A DNA stretch of 64,000 nt from Bryopsis sp. KO-2023 (lineage: Eukaryota; Chlorophyta; Ulvophyceae; Bryopsidales; Bryopsidaceae), in assembly GCA_030272585.1 (NCBI GenBank), contig BSYQ01000002.1:124001-188000 (forward strand). Reading direction: 5' to 3'. This document shows positions 57,691 to 64,000 of the stretch, piece after piece (position 1 is the stretch's first letter; every line of letters starts with the position of its first letter). The position numbers were made by a program, and so were the translations under genes. A model generated the notes under the pieces. That model worked only from the letters and a program-made list of their open reading frames with translations, made no database searches and was not told where the DNA came from.

Positions 57691-58016
57691 CCAGCCAAAA
57701 AAGTCGTTCCAAGCGGAGAAAAAGCCTTTAGTGAAGCGTTTGAGTTCCTTTTAGGTGCTTTTTTTATCCTGACTCGTGCAAGCATTTCGTGCAAGCATCC
57801 CGGAGCAGCGGTACATTTTTGTGCTCGAAATTATTGTCCTCGTTTTTTCTTGCGTCACTGGACGGGCAGATATGTTTGCTGCGAAAATTGGCGTTTCCGA
57901 CCTGAGGTAGTGTTGCACGAAATGCTTGCACGAGACACACAAAAAAAAACACCTAAAAGGAACTCAATCGCTTCACTAGAGGCTTTTTTTCCGCTTGGAG
58001 CGACTTGTTTGGCTGG
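57691..58016. repeat. foldback element with arms of about 110 bp
   Basis: The left arm begins CCAGCCAAAAAAGTCGTTCC; the right arm ends with its complement. The inner parts share GAGTTCCTTTTAGGTG and CTCGTGCAAGCATTTCGTGC. The arms are about 85-90 percent alike by eye. No target duplication is evident, and it encodes no protein. Confidence 0.65.
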
Positions 58017-59399
58017 TGTGGAAAGGGCTTATTCAGTTGGGTAGTTTTACAGTTAAAACTCTAGGTTGTGGTGTTTGAAGGGACTTTGGTTGGACCACGG
58101 GTCGTACTTTTTACTGTAAGAATGTGAATCCAACACTGGCTTTTTTTACCCCCCTTGCGTTTCATGGGCTGGTCTGGGAGTGAAAAAAAATGACATGCAT
58201 GTGGTTGGATGCACATGACTTAAAGTTGAAAGTGGTGCATGTCTGTTGATATATTTATATATATATATATATATCTTTTTGAGTTCAATGCACAGACGTT
58301 TTTAAAGCGACCCTGGCAGCTCCCCGGATGACCTCCAGGGCCAGCTGTCGAATTTTCGTTTGCTATTTCGCAACGCTGAGATCACCCTGGCTCAATCCCA
58401 AAGGTAAGACTCGGTGTGGTCGATTCGCTGGAGGTGGTTGAGCTCAGAACACACACACTTTTCGTTGTGTGTTGATCTAATTCGATTCAGTTCAGTTGTG
58501 TTGATCTTATCATTTCAATTCAATTGTGTTGATTTAATACCTTTGCTACACCCAAGGCTGACTTTCGAAATGAACCTGGAGAGTCCGTATCTGTGACATA
58601 TGATTGATTTCACACACACCATGACTGACTGTTATGACAATTATGTAAAGATTTTCTCTAGAATCTGTGTGAAACTGTATTTGTTGATGTCGGCTGGGTG
58701 TGGATGTGCCTCTGCAGGCTCAAGTCAGACTTGATCTCCAGGTCAGACTCTCCGGAAGTCAAGTCGAGGACAGTCATGGACCAGCTTGAGCCCGACCGTC
58801 AACCTCCTGTCGTCAAGATCCGACTATAGCCTTCCGACAAAAATTCTTTTAGAGGCAAAACAAACATCAAATTAGATTGCAGGGGATAGAGAAAAAGGAG
58901 CGAATTAAGGCCAAGCAAGAGTTGGCTGATGTCAGACATGGAATTTTTGGTGGAAACCCTGGAAGACTGACCAAACCAAAATAATATTGTCTCAATTATT
59001 TTTTGAGACAATCGAAAGCTCGTTGGGTGAGGGTTCACTCCCAATAAGTTCGACCTGGTTTGGTGAGGTTTCTTTTATTTTAGACATTGTGTGATCATAA
59101 GAAGAACAAACAAAAAAAGGGAAGGCTCTTTGTGCTAGGCAGCTTTTGCCGCACACAACACAAAAAGGGTACGTTTTTTTTTTCCAATTGTTTCCTCCGT
59201 TTTTTGTCATAGAGTCGGCAGTGTTGAAGTGGCTTTAGTGGGTGTTGGAATTTCTGAGGAAACGTTTTTATCTGGGCGAAGTACTAAGAAAAAAGAATGG
59301 TCGACCAAGACTGTGTGTTTCTTAACTGTTTTTCAAACTCTGTGTGTCATGCTCTGTGCGCAAAAGCCCCTCCGTTTTCATTTTTTCTCGAAAACCGAA
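58017..59399. other. no gene recognised
   Basis: Short frames only. There is a TA microsatellite near 58255-58274. Near 58480-58545 GTGTTGATCTAAT-type and TCAATTCA-type units repeat. Confidence 0.3.
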
Positions 59400-59665
59400 T
59401 TAGGGGAAAAAGAGAAAAAATAGAGGAAAATTAATGTTTTTCCCCTATTTTGAAAAAAAAGAGTGAAAACTAACCGATTTTTCAGGTTTTCCCCTGTTAT
59501 CGCAAACAGAAATAGGGGAAAAGAAATTAAAAAGGGGGGAAAAAGAGAAAAAAATAGGGGAAAATTATCGTTTTTCCCCTATTTTGAGAAAAAAGGGTGA
59601 AAACTGACCAATTTTTCTTGTTTTCCCCTATTATCGCAGAAAAATAGGGGAAGAAATAGGGGAAA
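59400..59665. repeat. tandem duplication of about 120 bp (TTTTTCCCCTATTTTGA)
   Basis: Two diverged copies each contain GTTTTTCCCCTATTTTGA, then GTGAAAACT, then ACC, then TTTTCCCCTRTTATCGCA, then ATAGGGGAA. No coding is supported. Confidence 0.65.
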
Positions 59666-59726
59666 ACGGCCGTTTTAAGACTAGTGGAAAACATCCTTGT
59701 CACATAAGCGACATTTCGAACGCTGA

Positions 59727-59794
59727 TGGACCAACCAACCAAAAATATTCCAAGACATGCCAGGCAGGGTCTGTAGCATCGGGGGAATGCAAAA
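59727..59794 (-). repeat. dispersed repeat, copy 13 (minus)
   Basis: CCAACCAACCAAAAATATTC, then AAGACATGCCAGGCAGGGTC, then AGCATCGGGGGAA, close to the consensus. Confidence 0.75.
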
Positions 59795-60303
59795 AAAAAA
59801 CATCAACCCAGAAACGCTGACCTTAGCTCACAGTACAGCAAGGGATGGGGGCCCCACACCCAGCGTTGTCTAGAACACGGCAGAAAACAACCTTCGCTTC
59901 AGAAAGAAACGCTCGTAAAAAAGCCCCCCCCCCTTCGCTCTCCGCGCTTACCATTTGTAGAAGATGCTGGTCTGGAAAACACCACCGCCGTCGACGCCAG
60001 AAAAACCCCCACAACGAATGGGAAAAGTTGACAGTATGGCGCTGGTTGCGACTATCGAGCCCTCCCCCAGTGTGTTGCTCTGAGAATAACGCCTGCCTTC
60101 GAAGTTTTTCTGTGGGAATGCTGTGGAGGCCTTCACAAACGATTTGGTCACCGCTTTTTTTAATGAGATCCAAGAACTATATGACGTAACGCCATCGTGA
60201 CGCATCGTGACGCCATCGTAATGCCATCGCGTTACAATTGATTAAGAGACTCATGCATACGATCTCAAATGCCTGAGATGGGATGTTTCAAGAAAACTAC
60301 CCT
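59795..60303. other. no gene recognised
   Basis: Overlapping frames on both strands (59823-60173 minus, 59845-60189 plus) shadow each other; neither shows a domain. Confidence 0.3.
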
Positions 60304-60311
60304 TTCTTGTG

Positions 60312-61393
60312 CAGGCCACTTTAAATGAGGACAGTGTCCTCATTGTCCTCATTTTGGTATTTGAGGACAAATTCTGCGGCTTATTTGAGGACCGGGTGAG
60401 GACAGTGTGTAAAAACCAGAGTTGTGCCGAAGTCGTTTTTGCGACAACGACAACGGCCGTTAACGACGTTAACGGTTAACGGCCGTTGTCGTTGTCGCAA
60501 AAACGACGTCGGCACGACTCTCACACATTTTTCAATGATGTGATTTGAGTCCTAAAACGAGGAGGCGCCAAAACGCGAGCGAACCTTGTAACGCAGCGAC
60601 TTTGGTGTGACGCAGAGTTGTGCGCCGTTGCAACGGCGCACAACTCTGGTAAAAACATCACAAAAATGAAAAAAAAAACAAGTAGATGTGTCTCTGGACG
60701 CAAGACGACTAATTATGCACACTTTCACAGCAGTGCGAAAGGAGAGGGCCCTCTGAAAATGCCCCTCGTACTGGCTGTAACGCTTGCTATCACGTGAAAA
60801 CTCATCGCGATAATACCCTAGCAACCCAAAAGCGCCCTTGCATATAAAAAGACGAGAAAAGCTTGAAGCAAACTGCACAAGCAATTCGAGAAAAGCTCGA
60901 CACGTCGCGTTGGGACAAGCAACTATACTCTGTTGCACTCCCAAGGTGGTGACGTTTTTCCTTGACAATCGTCAGTCGACAAAGTATCCACCTTAATCCC
61001 AGTCTCAAAACCGACAACAAACAAACAAACAGCCAACTCCACCAGCACCTAATATAAAGGTCGTTTTGGCGATCGTTGTTCCCCAACGTTCAACCCCGAA
61101 CGTCAGGGACGTAGAACGCAAATGAGCCGGACTCACTTGTCAGAACGCGCGATATGGACAGAAAAAGCTTTTGGGACCATCGAAATGAAAGGGGCAGTCG
61201 CGAAATCAGGCGAAACTCCTTTCCTTTCCTTTTTGGTGCTCAGAGATAGCACGATGTGAGTGGGCAGGGTCGGTTTCCCGCAGAACGGCTGTGTTTGTCT
61301 ACGGCTGACTGGATTTAACTTTGTGAAATGAGGACAGGTTGAAGACCTTGAACGAGGACAATGTCCTCACGTGTCCTCAAATAAAGTGGCCTG
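60312..61393. mobile_element. hAT-like non-autonomous element, 1,082 bp
   Basis: The termini are CAGGCCACTTTA and its complement. The inverted similarity continues with TGAGGACA-type units, which also recur internally near both ends. The flanks are TTCTTGTG (60304-60311) and TTCATGTG (61394-61401), an 8-bp duplication with one mismatch. Size and CAG start suit a hAT MITE. A 234-bp MITE is nested inside. There is no transposase frame. Confidence 0.7.
60416..60649. mobile_element. 234-bp MITE, copy 2 (inverted, nested)
   Basis: Same length and ends as 10135-10368 but in the opposite orientation, flanked by TAAAAA (60410-60415 and 60650-60655). The two copies are very similar, so movement was fairly recent. 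Confidence 0.85.
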
Positions 61394-61401
61394 TTCATGT
61401 G

Positions 61402-61940
61402 ACACCAGTGGAGGTATCTGGGGTTGGAAATGGAATCAGTAGAAAAAAGCAAGTACCGGCAAGATTGCAAAGCGCTCATTTGTTTTGAAGTTGGTCAATG
61501 TGTGGGACAGCCATACGAAAACAAATCAATCAATCAATCAATGATTACATGTTGCCTGAGGGAAGCCTACCCGACCCCCTTGCTCCTATCGCAACCTAAT
61601 ACCAAACAATTACCTCATCAAAAAAATACGAAAACAAATACATTCGCTGATAGTGAAGCTTGTGGGTGACGCAATAGTGGTCGGCTGTGTTAGTTGGATT
61701 CGTGATAACTTGCTGGCTAACGCAAGTATACTTGTGGGGTTTGTTGGTTTAGACAACTCTCTAGCTAGCGCGGTTGTGAACGCTACTAGAGCACTTGGTT
61801 GGATAAGTGATTGCGTCAGGCAAACACTTAGACACACACACACACACAAACACACACACAAGCGGGAACACACCAATCCCACGAATCCCGAGTTCTTACA
61901 AAAGAAATAAGATGTCAAAACAACGAGCACAAGGCGGAAG
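61402..61940. other. no gene recognised
   Basis: Contains an AATC tetramer run near 61525-61540 and a CA-rich microsatellite near 61831-61862. There are no supported frames. Confidence 0.35.
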
Positions 61941-62233
61941 GGGGGTACCGCCGACGCCGTCGCCGACGCGTCGCCGACGCTCTTTCGCCGACGTTTTCGT
62001 CTTGCGAACGACGTTTCGTCGGCGACGCTGTGTCGCCGACAGCGTCGCCGACGGCGTCGCCGACGGTTTCAGTGGCGTCGACGAAACGTCGTTCGCAAGA
62101 CGAAAATGTCGGTGACGCTGGTGTCGCCGACGCTGTCTGGAAAGTGTGACCGACGCGTCGCCGACGTCAAAACGACGGTGTGTCGGCGATAATGACGTCG
62201 GTGACGGTGTCGTCGACGGTGTCGGTGGGTGCC
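61941..62233. repeat. palindromic CGTCGCCGAC-rich element
   Basis: About 290 bp are built from CGTCGCCGAC units. TTTTCGTCTTGCGAACGACG near 62000 is mirrored by CGTCGTTCGCAAGACGAAAA near 62087. The outer ends are imperfectly inverted (GGGGTACCGCCGACGCC versus GGCACCCACCGACACC). It is probably a MITE; no target duplication was defined. Confidence 0.6.
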
Positions 62234-62875
62234 ACTGAACCCTGTTTTTCTGGATGTGGAATTGATAAATTTGGGGGAATAGATTCATGATTCGATTGAT
62301 GATTCCTGACCCTCTCGGAGTCACTTCTTGAATTTCTTTTTTTGTTTTTTTGTTAATTCAATATATGTACCTTTTTTTCCTCAAAGGCACTCGATCTTGC
62401 CCCCAACTGTAAACAACAAATAGACTGGCCATGCGACCTCTTTTTTTTTTTTTTAAGTTCTTGCAACAACTTCAGAATGTTAAAAAAAAGAAAACAACCC
62501 CATGTGTCAGTTTCATTATAATGTTACTATAGTAACACAAAGAAGAAAAAATCCCTCGAAAAAACTATGCCAAATGCTGGTATTTGTGTCTTGAACAAAG
62601 TGGTTGATCAATACAGACAGACAGGAAAGAAATCAATTCTCCCCTCCTATCTATCACAAAAAAAGAAAAAGAAAAAAGCGCAATTATTACGAAACAAAAA
62701 CCCCTCGGTATTTCATAAACTCCCCAAAACACTATCCCAACCCAAACTCTTTGGGTTTTGGAAGAGAACGGGGGTGAAAAAAAACCCTGCCAACTAAAAA
62801 AAGAAACGCCCTGTCACGGGCAGCTTGACTATGCTCCAGAAACCCAATACAACATCAGTGGTAAGATATTTTTGG
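62234..62875. other. no gene recognised
   Basis: AT-rich with short frames only. It may include the 3' untranslated part of the following minus-strand gene. Confidence 0.3.
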
Positions 62876-63716
62876 TTATTTGTCAAGACCCAGAGCTCCT
62901 CCCTGTCCTGAGGACCTTTGCATGTTTTGGTGGAGGTACTCCAGGTCGATTTCGTTCCTATCCAAGGTCATCCCGTTAAAAGTGACTGTTTCCCCAGCCT
63001 CCATCGCCTGGCCCAAAATGTAATCACCCACTCGATAAGCGTGGTAACCACGCCGTGGTTATCCAGCAAAAAAACGAGGACGTGCGATAATGTTGTGGAG
63101 AGCTGAAACAGACAAAATCCAGCCGCCCTTGCACCCCGATGCATGGAATGTCACGAATCCTAAATCCACAGAAACACACAATGAAATGAGGAGAAAAAAA
63201 GCACAGAAATTAGAGCTATGGTCTAATGACTGTCTCTATTGAAAAATAATAAAAAAACTACGCCAAGAAAGACATTTTTGTGGTTTTTACTTACCGCTCT
63301 CTCCACGGTGTCTAAATCAGGCGATGTCAGCCGCTTGTAATAGGAAGCAAGTGGATCCTCCTTCTCTGAGTCGGAAAGAATGGATACAAATTAAGCCCAG
63401 CCTGTCCGTATCAAAAGCAATTATTTGGACATCATGCAGATGCAAACAAAAGTAAACTAAAACAGTCATGAGCAAGGCGATATAGTATTCGGGTGTGGCT
63501 GAGGTTTTAAATCCTGGTCGGTCCATGTCAAGTTTTGATTCTTTCAAAAACACCTGCCTCTTGTCTGTGAACAAAAGAACAGAAGCCACCTGGACACATT
63601 ACTTAGGGCAGATTTAAAAATGTTTGTCACCTCAGGAAAAAGGCTTCGAGCACCCCCTCTGTACATCCAATCGATTTCCTCCGTTCGCATCGTGCATATT
63701 CCCCTCAAAACCATCC
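62876..63716 (-). CDS. proline iminopeptidase, 3' exons (gene continues to the right)
   Basis: Minus-strand exons of an alpha/beta-hydrolase that removes N-terminal proline from peptides. Exon 63716-63631 reads VLRGICTMRTEEIDW and RGGARSLFPE, the family's LRGIF-x-R-x-x-E-I-x-W block. Exon 63365-63295 reads EDPLASYYKRLTSPDL and ends GCG|GTAAGT. Near 63160-63115 there is DIPCIGVQGRLDFVC, the strand with the catalytic Asp (usually VHGRYDxVCP). An open stretch reads GQAMEAGETVTFNGMTLD to a stop at 62876, but I am not sure it belongs. The exon between the first two, and the final His region, were not found. The nucleophile exon (GGSWGS) should lie beyond the window edge. It could be a decaying copy. 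Confidence 0.6.
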
Positions 63717-64000
63717 CTGAAACCCTAAAAACCAACATAACATTTTACCAACATCAATCACCACCCCTTGCATTTTCTTTTTTTTTAATTCGATGTTTTC
63801 TGTTGGGTCAAGAACCTTTGCAAAACTGTGAATAATTCCATACCAACAGTCCTGTCTTCTTTCACCTGTTTGGATGTGCGATTGCATAGGCCAGTTTTGT
63901 TTTTTTCAAGTTCTCACCTTCATACTCTGACAGAGCGCATTCAACTACGTCTTTCTTGGAGATACACGCAGAATTACTTCTGTGATTTGCGATATTTCTT
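63717..64000 (-). other. probable intron and part of an upstream exon
   Basis: On the minus strand an open piece ends SEYEG at a GTGAGA donor near 63917. It may be an upstream exon of the iminopeptidase gene, but I do not recognise it. Confidence 0.25.

Noticed and set aside
57057..57731. A 224-codon frame as a host gene
   Set aside because: Ser/Lys/Leu-rich, no domain, runs into a foldback element and lacks exon partners.
61831..61862. CA-rich run as a telomere-like or regulatory repeat
   Set aside because: An ordinary short microsatellite with nothing else around it.

Overview
This is a transposon-rich stretch of a eukaryotic nuclear genome. Spliced genes with GT-AG introns, RNA polymerase III-like motifs, nested class I and class II elements and long gene-poor AT-rich tracts all point that way. 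I cannot place the organism. A secreted PAN/apple-like protein, an ankyrin gene and a proline iminopeptidase gene would suit many protists or algae.

Left part (1-16 kb): a gag gene of Ty3/Gypsy-type character without a recognisable pol, interrupted by two in-frame stops. A decayed non-LTR reverse transcriptase follows, lying between two clusters of a CTGTGCAG-type short repeat. After that come a 234-bp MITE and long stretches where I recognise nothing, including low-complexity DNA at 13.3-15 kb.

Middle (15.5-30.5 kb): a short dispersed repeat (about 60 bp) recurs many times. One copy is split by a 5'-truncated non-LTR retrotransposon that carries a complete dUTPase reading frame downstream of its reverse-transcriptase C-terminus; an 11-bp target duplication brackets the whole. 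Next is a TA-flanked foldback element interrupted by a complete 5,991-bp hAT transposon (8-bp duplication GTTGTATC) encoding a spliced BED-finger transposase and a second, opposite-strand gene. A small three-exon gene for a secreted PAN/apple-like protein follows.

Right-centre (31-44.5 kb): a complete 13,432-bp CACTA (EnSpm) transposon with CACTATRGGAAA termini and a 3-bp duplication ATG. It carries a 13-exon transposase gene (1003 codons) and a divergent 8-exon accessory gene (502 codons). TGTGCGGGG-type repeats fill its ends, its introns and even its exons. One intron holds tRNA-like sequences.

Right part (44.5-64 kb): an ankyrin-repeat gene, a decayed bacterial-type N-acetylmuramoyl-L-alanine amidase, a coiled-coil exon, and a second CACTA element (3,987 bp, duplication AGA) containing a broken ASNSD1-like gene. 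Both CACTA elements carry a tRNA T-arm-like hairpin near one terminus, with a compensatory base-pair change. Then come inverted-repeat elements, a hAT-like MITE with another copy of the 234-bp MITE nested inside, and the 3' part of a proline iminopeptidase gene at the window edge.

The spliced models were assembled by hand from frame continuity and splice consensus. All family assignments rest on motif recognition, not on database search.
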